Origin: Paludibacteraceae bacterium
GTDB taxonomy: Bacteria > Bacteroidota > Bacteroidia > Bacteroidales > Paludibacteraceae
DNA length: 64,000 bases
Reading direction: 5' to 3'
Assembly: GCA_017628395.1 (NCBI GenBank)
Contig: JAGBZD010000119.1
Span: 1-64,000, forward strand
Below the pieces are notes generated by a model. It made no database searches and had not been told where the DNA came from. It worked only from the letters and a program-made list of their open reading frames with translations. Shown here piece after piece: positions 39,837 through 48,453 of the stretch (the stretch's first letter is position 1; each line of letters opens with the position of its first letter). The translations under genes were made by a program, and so were the position numbers.

Positions 39837-41975
39837 ATGAGAAGAACGAAAATAATAGTAACACTATTGTGCTTGTGGTTAGGGCTGATGCCATTGGCAG
39901 CGCAGTCTGTGACCATAGTGAAGGATTTTGCACAAGTACCGATGGCATCGGTGCTGGCGATGTATAAGAATCAGTTTGGAAAGTGGGAGAAGCCTGATTT
40001 GGATGTGACTTTCCCATACGCTGTTGTGCGTATGCACTTGGAGGGGAGTGGACGCGAGGTCACGATGGCTAAACAGACCTTGACCCTATATATGGGAACT
40101 CAAACAGCAGTTCTAGATAGATATACGGAGAACTCCAATGAGATTCTGTTCCTCATTCCTGCTCGCCGTCCCACGGTGTATGTGGATTGTGGCGATGGCT
40201 GCGATAGGGTGTTATTGGTTGAAAACCAGCAGTTGCAACCGAATTGTGTGTATGATTGTACGGTGCGGTTTGTGCCAGAGGAGGAATATATAGCCCCTAC
40301 GACTACCCAAGCCCCTAAACGCCAGTTCTTTAAGTTCCGCGTTACGCCTGCCAATGCTGTAGTGACTATTGTGGAGAATGGCGCGCAAGAGATTCTGCCT
40401 ATGCGTGAGGGAGGCATAGCGAGCAAAATGCTCAATTATGGTACATATAATTATAGTATTGCTGCGGATAAATACCACACGAAAGAGGGTAGTTTTACCG
40501 TGTCAGCCACGCAAACCGAGATGACGGTGGATTTGCTTCCGCAGTTTGGTTGGCTGACAATCGCGGGGGATAATACCTCGCAAGGGGGCTATGTTTTTGC
40601 TACAAATACCGCTACTGGTGGTATGGTACAATTGGGTACTATACCATTGAATAACAGAGAGATGAGTTCGGGCGTTTATACGCTGCGTATTCAAAAAGAG
40701 AAATACAAAGACTATTCCACCACGATTACTATTGAGGATGGCAAGACTACAACTATCCGCCCTTCGTTGGAAGCGAACTTCGCGCAAGTGACTTTGACAA
40801 CGAATGAAGGTGCCGATATTTATGTGGATGGCAATCGCTTAGGTACTACTCGTTGGACGGGTACATTGGAGTTAGGCGAGCATAGTGTAGAAACGCGCCA
40901 AGCGAGCCACCATTCAGCATATACGAATGTGCGTATCACACCACAAAGTGCAGGACAGACTATTACGCTCAATAATCCGTTGCCTATCTATGGCTCGCTG
41001 ATTGTGGATGGTTCGCCTGCGGATGTAGCTGTGTATGTGGACGGAAAGAAAGTGGGCACCAGTCCGTTGTTTGTTAGTGAATTGCTGATAGGTACACACA
41101 AAATCCGTTTGGAGAAAGACGGATATGACCAGCAAGAAAAGACGGTGCAGATAGCAGAAAACCAAGAGAGTATGTTGGACTTTACGCTGACAAAGACCAT
41201 TGCCAAAGCGCCAGTAGTTCCTGCCGCACCACAAGGAGGAACCGTAGAAACGATCACCGTTAAGGGTGTGTCGTTTAATATGATTCAGGTGCAGGGTGGC
41301 ACATTCACAATGGGTGCTACTGCGGAGCAGGGCAGTGATGCGGAGAGCGATGAAAAACCAACGCATAAAGTGACCTTATCGGATTACTATATTGGTGAAA
41401 CAGAGGTGACACAAGAGTTGTGGCAAGCAGTGATGGGTACAACCATTCAAGAGCAAGCAAAGAAAGGTACATATGTTACTTCATTGTATGGTGTAGGCAA
41501 CAGCTATCCTATGTATTATATTAGTTGGGATGATTGCCAAACATTTATCACAAAGCTCAACCAATTGACAGGCAAGAATTTCCGTTTGCCTACTGAAGCG
41601 GAGTGGGAGTATGCTGCTCGCGGTGGTCAGAAGAGTAGAGGGTATAAGTATGCTGGTAGCAATACCTTGAGCGATGTGGCTTGGTACACGGGTAATAGTG
41701 GCAGCAAGACACACCCTGTGAAACAAAAACAGGCGAATAAGTTGGGCTTGTATGATATGAGTGGTAATGTGTGGGAGTGGTGCCAAGATTGGTCTGGCAG
41801 TTATAGCAGCAATGCGCAGACTAACCCTACGGGTCCTTCGTCGGGATCCTACCGCGTGATTCGGGGCGGTGGCTGGGGCTACGCTGCTTCCAGCTGTCGC
41901 GTTGCCAACCGTAGCGGCTACTCTCCTGGCGATCGCGACTACGGCCTTGGGTTCCGTGTTGTTCTTCTCCCATAG
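39837..41975 (+). CDS. PEGA-repeat / formylglycine-enzyme-fold (SUMF1) exported protein, likely DGR target
   Basis: A 712-residue exported protein (signal peptide to LMPLAAQ). Residues ~160-465 hold PEGA-like beta modules (ADIYVDGNRLGTTRWTG, VAVYVDGKKVGTSPLFV). Residues ~475-712 form a SUMF1/C-type-lectin-like domain: QVQGGTFTMGATAEQG, YIGETEVTQELWQAVMG, FRLPTEAEWEYAARGG, GLYDMSGNVWEWCQDW, RVIRGGGWGY and a final LGFRVVLLP. The usual catalytic cysteines of sulfatase-activating enzymes are not evident, so this is probably a binding fold. The last ~40 codons look like a retroelement-diversified variable region (separate entry). It stands alone with its own promoter. Confidence 0.87.
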   Translation: MRRTKIIVTLLCLWLGLMPLAAQSVTIVKDFAQVPMASVLAMYKNQFGKWEKPDLDVTFPYAVVRMHLEGSGREVTMAKQTLTLYMGTQTAVLDRYTENSNEILFLIPARRPTVYVDCGDGCDRVLLVENQQLQPNCVYDCTVRFVPEEEYIAPTTTQAPKRQFFKFRVTPANAVVTIVENGAQEILPMREGGIASKMLNYGTYNYSIAADKYHTKEGSFTVSATQTEMTVDLLPQFGWLTIAGDNTSQGGYVFATNTATGGMVQLGTIPLNNREMSSGVYTLRIQKEKYKDYSTTITIEDGKTTTIRPSLEANFAQVTLTTNEGADIYVDGNRLGTTRWTGTLELGEHSVETRQASHHSAYTNVRITPQSAGQTITLNNPLPIYGSLIVDGSPADVAVYVDGKKVGTSPLFVSELLIGTHKIRLEKDGYDQQEKTVQIAENQESMLDFTLTKTIAKAPVVPAAPQGGTVETITVKGVSFNMIQVQGGTFTMGATAEQGSDAESDEKPTHKVTLSDYYIGETEVTQELWQAVMGTTIQEQAKKGTYVTSLYGVGNSYPMYYISWDDCQTFITKLNQLTGKNFRLPTEAEWEYAARGGQKSRGYKYAGSNTLSDVAWYTGNSGSKTHPVKQKQANKLGLYDMSGNVWEWCQDWSGSYSSNAQTNPTGPSSGSYRVIRGGGWGYAASSCRVANRSGYSPGDRDYGLGFRVVLLP
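41850..41975 (+). other. Candidate variable region (VR) of a diversity-generating retroelement
   Basis: Codons 672-712 of the SUMF1-fold gene are markedly GC-richer than the flanks. A conserved frame (YRVIRGG-W, CRVANR, P, R, LGFRVVLLP) is interrupted by runs of codons ending in C or T: GGC TAC GCT GCT TCC AGC, then AGC GGC TAC TCT, GGC GAT, and GAC TAC GGC CTT. All can be derived from AAC/AAT/ATT codons by changes at adenines only, the mark of adenine-directed mutagenic retrohoming. The position, at the very 3' end of a C-type-lectin-fold gene, is also typical. Confidence 0.72.
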
Positions 41976-42006
41976 TCTATTGCAGCCCATTTTTGCCATA
42001 AGCTAA

Positions 42007-42077
42007 TCAAAGCAATACAACGAGGCGGAGTGGGCAAGGGACGAAGCCCAAACAACGCCAAGAAAGTATTGCTTTGA
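42007..42077. repeat. 12-bp perfect inverted repeat downstream of the candidate VR
   Basis: TCAAAGCAATAC (42007-42018) and GTATTGCTTTGA (42066-42077) are exact inverse copies. Inside, TGGGC (42031-42035) pairs with GCCCA (42046-42050). The element begins 31 bases after the stop codon. It could be a transcript end or a cruciform that assists homing, as known downstream of some variable regions. Confidence 0.75.
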
Positions 42078-42383
42078 TGAATATTGTGGTACATGTTCGC
42101 TGACTTTGCTTGTAGTGTAGGGTGTAAGATCCCGATAAAAATTAAGATAATAGCCAATACCAAATGGGAATGGCCTTTATCTTTTGTTCTGCGCCGTCGT
42201 ATGTTTCTCTTTAGTAAGGAAATTATCTACAGTCATCGTATAAAGATTATTTGACAAATAATATCTTGTTGTGTAAAAATATATTTACATTTTCTCCACC
42301 AAGGTGCAACGAAAAATGCATATACTTATCAGTCCGATATTTTTGATGGAAAAATAGCTACTATAGGATATGGATACGCCACT

Positions 42384-42441
42384 GATGTGCCAGCGATGTG
42401 CCACTATCAACCCGTCAAGAACTCGTCATGAACCCGTAATT
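42384..42441. repeat. 11-bp-periodic short repeats
   Basis: GATGTGCCA occurs at 42384 and 42395, and three contiguous 11-mers follow: AACCCGTCAAG, AACTCGTCATG and AACCCGTAATT (42409-42441). Confidence 0.7.
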
Positions 42442-42469
42442 GCTCGCTGATTAGTGGGGAATTAGGTTT

Positions 42470-45154
42470 TTAGATATACCTGCCAGTGATGCTATGCGGG
42501 TTGTTGCGGAGGTCGTCCACCGTACCTGTGGCAACGACGGTGCCACCCTCGCGACCGCCATCGGGACCCATGTCCACAATATAGTCGCAGGAGCGAATGA
42601 CATCGGGATTGTGCTCGATAATAATCACCGTATTGCCCTTATCCACCAAGCGGCGCAGGACGCCCATCAGTACGCGGACATCCTCGAAATGCAGACCCGT
42701 AGTAGGTTCGTCCAAAATATACAAGGTATTGCCTGTGCCTGGGCGTGCGAGTTCGGTAGCCAGTTTCACGCGCTGGCTCTCGCCACCCGATAGCGTAGTG
42801 GATGATTGTCCCAGTTTGATATAACCCAGTCCTACATCCTGCAAGGTCTTGATTTTTTTCAATATATATGGTTGGCTTTCGAAGAACTCTACTGCTTGGT
42901 TGATGGTCATGTCCAGCACATCGGCGATAGACTTGCCCTTGAAGCGTGCTTCGAGTGTCTCGCGGTTGTAGCGCTGTCCGCCGCACACCTCGCATGGCAC
43001 ATACACATTGGGCAGGAAGTGCATTTGTATGGTCTTGTAGCCATTGCCGCTGCACTCTTCGCAGCGTCCACCCGTATTATTGAACGAGAATCGACCCGCT
43101 TTCCATGAGCGAATCTTACTCTCGGGGAGTTGGGCAAAGAGGTTGCGAATATCGGTAAAGACGCCCGTATAGGTGGCAGGATTACTACGCGGTGTGCGAC
43201 CGATAGGCGATTGGTCTACGCCGATCACTTTGTCGATATGCTCTATACCCTCTATACTGTCGTATGCCAATGGCGCGCGCAAGCTGCGGTAGAAATGCTG
43301 GCTGAGGATAGGGTAGAGCGTTTGGTTGATAAGGGTGGACTTGCCACTACCCGATACACCTGTGACGGCAATCATCTGTCCGAGCGGGAAGGATATGTCC
43401 ACGCCCTTGAGGTTGTTGCCTTTACAGCCTCGAAGAACGAGAAGCCTACCCCCATCCCCTCCCTGAAGGGAAGGGAGAGTGGCTATTGGTGATTGGCTAT
43501 TGGCGAGAGGCAAGGTGGCGGAGAGTTCGCCGCTGAGGTATTTGGCGGTGAGGGTGTCGGACTTGAGGAGTTCGGCAGGTGTGCCGCTGAAGACGATATG
43601 TCCGCCCAAGCGACCCGCTTTGGGACCAATATCAATGATATAGTCTGCCTGACGCATCATATCCTCATCGTGTTCCACCACAATGACGGAGTTGCCCATA
43701 TCGCGCAGCTGTTTGAGCGAATCAATAAGACGCTGGTTGTCGCGTTGATGAAGACCGATACTGGGTTCGTCCAAGATATAGAGCACATTGACCAATTTGC
43801 TGCCGACCTGCGTTGCCAAACGGATACGCTGGTTCTCTCCACCCGATAGGCTATCCGATGAGCGCGAGAGGGACAAATATGATAGCCCGACGCTTAGCAT
43901 AAAGCCGAGGCGGGAGATAATCTCTTTGATGATAGGTTCGGCGATAGCGCGCTGTTTGTTGCTCAGCTTGGCAGGCACATTCATGAGCCATGCTCTGAGG
44001 TCGGCAATATCCATAGCCGAGAGTTCGGCGATATTCTTATCGGCGATACGGAAACTGAGTGCTTCGCGGCTGAGGCGTTGTCCTTGACATGCGGGACATA
44101 CTACCCATTGCTCCTCTTTCTCCTCTTTTTCTTCGTCTCCCTGCTGTACATAAGCAAGCATGCGTGTGTACCAGTTGTCATCATCGTGGATGATATTGCT
44201 CAGGTCGGAAAGTCCAGCATCTGGACTCTGGAGTCCGTCTTTGATTCTGCCGAGTCCTCTACAGCAAGGGCACCAACCCTGTGGCGAGTTGAAGGAGAAA
44301 GTATGCGGTGCGGGTTCGGCATAACTCATACCTGTAGTGGGACACATGAGGTGGCGAGAGAAGTAGCGGATGTTAGATCGCTCACTATGTTCGCTGGTAG
44401 ATGTTAGACCGCTACCGCTGTTAGATGGTAGAGCTATTGCCATTACGCCATTGCCTTGGGTCATGGCTTTATCCACTGTGGCGCGAAGTCGCTTGATATC
44501 TTCTTCGTTTTCGCCTTTCAGTTTAAGACGGTCAATGACGACCTCAATCGTGTGATTCTTGTAGCGGTCAAGTTTCATGCCAGGTATGATCTCCTGTACC
44601 TCGCCGTCCACGCGGACATGCAAGTACCCTTTACGACGAATGGTCTCAAAGAGTTCCTTGTAATGTCCTTTGCGGTTATTGACCATAGGTGCCAGTATCA
44701 ACACCTTTTGTCCTGCATACTCTTTGAGAATCAAATCAAGGATTTGGTCGTCGGTATATTGCACCATTTTCTCGCCCGAAGCATAGGAGTAGGCGTCTGC
44801 TGCGCGCGCAAAGAGCAGGCGCAGGAAATCGTACACCTCCGTGACCGTACCCACAGTGGATCGTGGGTTACGCGAGGTGGTCTTTTGATCGATGCTGATA
44901 ACAGGTGAGATGCCTGTGATCTTATCCACATCGGGGCGTTGCATTGTACCTATATAACCACGCGCGTAGGAGGAGAAAGTCTCCATATAACGGCGTTGCC
45001 CTTCGGCAAAGATAGTGTCAAATGCCAATGAGGATTTGCCGCTACCCGATAGACCAGTAATGACCACGAGTTTGTCTCGTGGAATCCGCACATCAATGTT
45101 CTTCAGATTATGAACGCGTGCGCCTGTGATGATGATGTCGTTGTCTTGCTTCAA
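42470..45154 (-). CDS. uvrA: UvrABC system protein A
   Basis: An 894-residue damage-recognition ATPase. Walker A motifs [12 protein letters not shown] and [12 protein letters not shown], signature motifs [12 protein letters not shown] and [12 protein letters not shown], Walker [12 protein letters not shown] and [11 protein letters not shown], and the zinc module CEECSGNG ... CEVCGG are all present. The first zinc site reads CPTTG then CPCC, a form I recall from other Bacteroidetes. Two short low-complexity segments, [17 protein letters not shown] (~residue 245) and [18 protein letters not shown] (~residue 552), look like intergenic repeats translated in frame. It starts three bases after batE and may be the last gene of the valS-bat series. 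Confidence 0.96.
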   Translation of the reverse strand: MKQDNDIIITGARVHNLKNIDVRIPRDKLVVITGLSGSGKSSLAFDTIFAEGQRRYMETFSSYARGYIGTMQRPDVDKITGISPVISIDQKTTSRNPRSTVGTVTEVYDFLRLLFARAADAYSYASGEKMVQYTDDQILDLILKEYAGQKVLILAPMVNNRKGHYKELFETIRRKGYLHVRVDGEVQEIIPGMKLDRYKNHTIEVVIDRLKLKGENEEDIKRLRATVDKAMTQGNGVMAIALPSNSGSGLTSTSEHSERSNIRYFSRHLMCPTTGMSYAEPAPHTFSFNSPQGWCPCCRGLGRIKDGLQSPDAGLSDLSNIIHDDDNWYTRMLAYVQQGDEEKEEKEEQWVVCPACQGQRLSREALSFRIADKNIAELSAMDIADLRAWLMNVPAKLSNKQRAIAEPIIKEIISRLGFMLSVGLSYLSLSRSSDSLSGGENQRIRLATQVGSKLVNVLYILDEPSIGLHQRDNQRLIDSLKQLRDMGNSVIVVEHDEDMMRQADYIIDIGPKAGRLGGHIVFSGTPAELLKSDTLTAKYLSGELSATLPLANSQSPIATLPSLQGGDGGRLLVLRGCKGNNLKGVDISFPLGQMIAVTGVSGSGKSTLINQTLYPILSQHFYRSLRAPLAYDSIEGIEHIDKVIGVDQSPIGRTPRSNPATYTGVFTDIRNLFAQLPESKIRSWKAGRFSFNNTGGRCEECSGNGYKTIQMHFLPNVYVPCEVCGGQRYNRETLEARFKGKSIADVLDMTINQAVEFFESQPYILKKIKTLQDVGLGYIKLGQSSTTLSGGESQRVKLATELARPGTGNTLYILDEPTTGLHFEDVRVLMGVLRRLVDKGNTVIIIEHNPDVIRSCDYIVDMGPDGGREGGTVVATGTVDDLRNNPHSITGRYI

Positions 45155-45157
45155 ATG

Positions 45158-45865
45158 TTAAATCCGTTCGAGGTGTGCAAGTGGTATCCAACCGATGTAA
45201 TTGCCGACATGAATACAGCACCAGTCGCCTATGGTTTCGGTAATCTCGACTTTCGTACCTTCGTGTACGGTAAAGAGGTCTGTACCAGAGCGATCGGGCG
45301 AAGATTTGGCATTGACAATACCCTGTGTGATGATGGCTTCGGCACGCTTGGTGTCGCGATGGTGGAGACTACCTGCATTGATGCATGCTGCGAGGGAGAT
45401 TAGCAATGCCACCAAACTGGTGTAGAAAGCCGTCTTGCGTACCCATACAGTTTGACTAAACGCGAAGAGGAAAAAGCCTATCAACATACAGATAAACAAT
45501 GCAATAGATAGTATCATCCATGTCTGTTGGTTGAGCGCGTTGCGTATAGTTTTGAGCCAATTGGAGAGGAAGAAAGACTGGGTGTCTTCGATGTTATCCA
45601 CGATACGCGATTGCGCAAACAAGAGGTTATGCTTGGCGTCCTTGTACGAAGGCTCAATGCGCAAGGCGCGTTCGTAGGCGAGGATGGCTTGCGCCAATTC
45701 TCCCTGTTTGAAATAAGCATTACCGAGGTTGTAATAGGCTTCAGCCGATGGCTGCTCGACAATCACCTGTTTGTATTGCGCTGCTGCTTCTGCATAATTG
45801 CCTTCTGCATATTGTGCGTTGGCTTGCGAGAAGAGGAGATTGAGGAATATAAATAAGAGTTTCAT
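45158..45865 (-). CDS. batE: BatE: TPR and SH3 protein
   Basis: A 235-residue protein: N-terminal hydrophobic leader, TPR repeats (YNLGNAYFKQGELAQAILAY), two central transmembrane helices (~residues 115-160) and a C-terminal bacterial SH3 domain (VHEGTKVEITETIGDWCCIH). This is the BatE layout of the Bacteroides aerotolerance operon. The start overlaps the end of batD by 4 bases. Confidence 0.9.
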   Translation of the reverse strand: MKLLFIFLNLLFSQANAQYAEGNYAEAAAQYKQVIVEQPSAEAYYNLGNAYFKQGELAQAILAYERALRIEPSYKDAKHNLLFAQSRIVDNIEDTQSFFLSNWLKTIRNALNQQTWMILSIALFICMLIGFFLFAFSQTVWVRKTAFYTSLVALLISLAACINAGSLHHRDTKRAEAIITQGIVNAKSSPDRSGTDLFTVHEGTKVEITETIGDWCCIHVGNYIGWIPLAHLERI

Positions 45866-47706
45866 AGTTTTGCGTTCTCTAATTGATTGATGATGTTCGT
45901 AGTATCGTTATACATGTCTTGCATAGCGTGGTCGGAGGTGGGGGCATAACGAGCGAACTCGGCAGTGGTAAGCACATGATGCAGTTCGCCAATGACAGTT
46001 TGTGAAACGCCCTTGTTACTGAGTATCTGCGCGATGTTTTCCTTATTGAGTTGTGCTGTAGGGATCGAAAGACGGTCGCTGAGGTAGGTCCACGCGGCAC
46101 GCTCAATCTCCTCGTAGAATGCCTCTTTTTGGTTCTCTTTGAGGAGTTTCTCTGCTGCTTTCAGTCGGCGCTGTGCTACTTTATTAGCTTTCTTATAGCG
46201 GACACGGGTAATGTCAGCATTCTCTTTGATTTGTTTGCGGAAGAGGAAAAATAGTATGGCTGCGAGTAACGATGGTGCACCATACCAAGTCCAGAATGCA
46301 AGTGAACCAAATGTGAGGGAGGATGCTTGCTGGATGAATCTTGGTTGATCGTTGGTATAAATATAGCGGATATCGTTGCCAAACTGTTGGATGTTTTCTT
46401 TTTGTACGAAATTATTAACTACAGCGGCACTGTTTTCTTCGTTGGCAGAACGCGCAATGTTGAGCGTATATTCGGGGGTAGAGAGCGTTTTGTAGGTGTC
46501 GGCTTGTGTGTCGTAGTAGGCAAATTGCACGGCAGGAATAGTGTATGTACCTCCAGCGCGTGGAATGGCTAAATACTCAATGGTCTTTGTGCCAGTGACA
46601 CCCGAAAGTGAGTTCTTGAAATTGTTGGTTACCTTTGGGTCGTAAACTTCAAAACCTTCTGGCCAATCTACAACAGGAGTCTTCAGCAGTTTCATATTGC
46701 CTGCACCTTGAATCGTGAGCGTAAGCGTAACGGCTTCGTTGGCTTGTAATTCGGTATTGGATATGCGGCTATTGATAGTAAACTGTCCTACGCCACCACT
46801 AAAAGAAGCGGGTTTGCCAGCAGGTAACTCTGCCACATGGATAGTAGCACTTGGGGCGATCAAAGGCTTGGTCATTGTGGTATAACTACCAAAGAAATCA
46901 TCAAAGATACTGCGTACTTGTGCACGGTTTTGCACACGGAGTAGAACTTCAAATTGTGCCGCATCGATCGCTATATCGCCACTGCGTTGGGGAAAGAGTA
47001 AAGTACGATAAATGGTTGCTACTTGGTAATTGCGTCCGTTGTAATGCTCCAACTCTGTTTGAATCTCACCCATTTCCAATTCTTGTTTGAGAAATCCCTT
47101 AAACTCTGGTAGGCGAGTATTGTTGGTGAGTTGAGCTACATCTACCCCTGCGAAATACAACTTATAGGAGAGTAGTATTGCCTCTTGCTCGCGTACGCGC
47201 GTCTTGCTAACAAGCGTACGAACGAAGATGTTTTCTGCATTCACATTAGTGGCTTCGCGTTGTTGACTTGCTGCGCTTGCGTTGCCTTGTTGTTGGGTTG
47301 CCACGCTGGCATTGGATGGCTGATCGGGCGGGAGTACCGTGATGCGTACACCATTGGAGGTATATTGATCGCCATCCACTTTGATAGTTGCAGGTGGTAT
47401 GGTAAATGAACCTTCCTTATTAGGCATAAGGGTATAGGTGTAGGTGAGCGTGAACGACGAAGTACGCTTGCCATTCACAAACGATGTAGAGGACGATTGC
47501 GAGGTATATGGACCTGCAATATAGTCAAAGTCCACAAACTCGGGTGCGCGCAAGTCTTTGGCACGCTGGTTCACCGAGTAGGTGAGTTGAAAGGGCTTAC
47601 CAAGAATCACTTGTGCTGGTGCTGAAGCTTGAAACTCCACGGCATCATCGGCATAAGTGACAAGTGCCATACTGCAAATAAATAATATCGATAGTATCTT
47701 TTTCAT
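45862..47706 (-). CDS. batD: BatD family protein
   Basis: A 614-residue protein with a signal peptide (to VTYA), a series of beta-sandwich domains typical of BatD/oxygen-tolerance proteins (FQASAPAQVILGKPFQLTYS; LTYTYTLMPNKEGSFTIPPA; FKGFLKQELEMG), one transmembrane helix near residue 480 (FWTWYGAPSLLAAILFFLF) and a basic helical cytoplasmic C-terminus. It lies four bases after the last stop of batC and overlaps batE. Confidence 0.92.
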   Translation of the reverse strand: MKKILSILFICSMALVTYADDAVEFQASAPAQVILGKPFQLTYSVNQRAKDLRAPEFVDFDYIAGPYTSQSSSTSFVNGKRTSSFTLTYTYTLMPNKEGSFTIPPATIKVDGDQYTSNGVRITVLPPDQPSNASVATQQQGNASAASQQREATNVNAENIFVRTLVSKTRVREQEAILLSYKLYFAGVDVAQLTNNTRLPEFKGFLKQELEMGEIQTELEHYNGRNYQVATIYRTLLFPQRSGDIAIDAAQFEVLLRVQNRAQVRSIFDDFFGSYTTMTKPLIAPSATIHVAELPAGKPASFSGGVGQFTINSRISNTELQANEAVTLTLTIQGAGNMKLLKTPVVDWPEGFEVYDPKVTNNFKNSLSGVTGTKTIEYLAIPRAGGTYTIPAVQFAYYDTQADTYKTLSTPEYTLNIARSANEENSAAVVNNFVQKENIQQFGNDIRYIYTNDQPRFIQQASSLTFGSLAFWTWYGAPSLLAAILFFLFRKQIKENADITRVRYKKANKVAQRRLKAAEKLLKENQKEAFYEEIERAAWTYLSDRLSIPTAQLNKENIAQILSNKGVSQTVIGELHHVLTTAEFARYAPTSDHAMQDMYNDTTNIINQLENAKL

Positions 47707-47710
47707 AATC

Positions 47711-47950
47711 TTACCATTCTTTTTCTACGCGACGCTTCTTGCCTTGTTGGCGTTGAAGTTTCTCTTGTGTTTCTTGTTCGTCTTGTTCGAGTGCTTGCAA
47801 AATCTGCTCGGCTGTTTCTTTGTCCATCTGCTGTTCGTTTTGCTCAGGCTGCTGATTTTGTTGTTGTTCTTCTTGCTGTTGTTGCTGTTCCTGCTGCTGT
47901 TGTTGCGTGGAATCGTTTTGTTGCTGCTGTTGTTGCTGGTCTTGGTTTTG
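47711..47950 (-). pseudogene. batC: In-frame 3' part of batC beyond a premature stop
   Basis: Directly after the TAA at 47951-47953 the same frame stays open for 79 codons to a TAA at 47711-47713. It continues the glutamine-rich linker and ends in a charged conserved-looking segment (MDKETAEQILQALEQDEQET, then GKKRRVEKEW) of the sort that ends BatC proteins. A single C-to-T change (CAA to TAA) would explain the interruption. The full frame would be 235 residues and end four bases before batD. Confidence 0.8.
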
Positions 47951-48418
47951 TTACTGATTTTGTTGCTGTTGTTGCAATTGTTGCATTGCTTTCACCAGAT
48001 TGTATCGTGTGTCATTGTCTTTGGGATTCAAGCGCAGTGACTGTTGATAGGCACCAATAGCCTTGTCGTATTGCTGCTGAGCATAGAGGGCATTACCCAT
48101 ATTATGATAGGTGTCAGCCAAGCGACTGCCCACTTTCTCTTTTCTTGTTTTGTCATCCGCCTTCAGCAGTTTCTCGGCTTCGGCGTATTGCTCCAACGCC
48201 TCGGGGTATTTCTCTTGGCGGAAGAGGGCATCGCCCAAGTTGAAGTGTGCTTCAAACGATTGGTTGTTTTTCTCCAAACCGCGTCGGTAGTTCACTTCGG
48301 CTTCGGTGTAGTTGGAGTCGTTGTACTGCTGGTTGCCTCGGCGCACATCGCTACTCTCCTGCTGCGCAAAGAGCAGCGATGCTACGCATAATGATATGAT
48401 TGTCAATAAAAATCGCAT
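47951..48418 (-). CDS. batC: BatC TPR protein, cut by an in-frame stop
   Basis: A 155-residue product with a signal peptide (to LLFAQ) and three or four TPR repeats (RGNQQYNDSNYTEAEVNYRR; FNLGDALFRQEKYPEALEQY; NMGNALYAQQQYDKAIGAYQ). It is the third Bat protein. The frame stops inside a CAA/CAG tract (QQQNQ-stop), while the missing C-terminus is intact downstream in the same frame. Either a real nonsense mutation, a suppressed stop, or a sequencing error; the TPR part would still be exported. Confidence 0.88.
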   Translation of the reverse strand: MRFLLTIISLCVASLLFAQQESSDVRRGNQQYNDSNYTEAEVNYRRGLEKNNQSFEAHFNLGDALFRQEKYPEALEQYAEAEKLLKADDKTRKEKVGSRLADTYHNMGNALYAQQQYDKAIGAYQQSLRLNPKDNDTRYNLVKAMQQLQQQQQNQ

Positions 48419-48453
48419 ATTAAATCCCTTTTTCAGTTGTCAGTTAACAGTTT

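Larger units (their letters stand above)
41976..42469. other. 494-base gap after the SUMF1 gene, no gene seen
   Basis: Holds the inverted repeat 42007-42077 and the 11-bp-periodic repeats 42384-42441. I found no reverse transcriptase frame, no accessory protein and no template copy of the variable region. Confidence 0.65.

Noticed and set aside
41481..41999. 172-residue minus-strand frame over the variable region
   Set aside because: Alanine/arginine-rich antisense product of the GC-rich block; no sign of coding.
41976..42469. Local template repeat or reverse transcriptase for the candidate variable region
   Set aside because: I looked for a second copy of the GGGTTCCGTGTTGTTCTT end and for an RT-like frame in the gap and the neighbouring genes and found neither.
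42470..45154. Missing zinc ligand in UvrA (CPTTG in place of CPxCG)
   Set aside because: I recall the same form in UvrA of other Bacteroidetes, so it is probably a lineage feature, not a defect.
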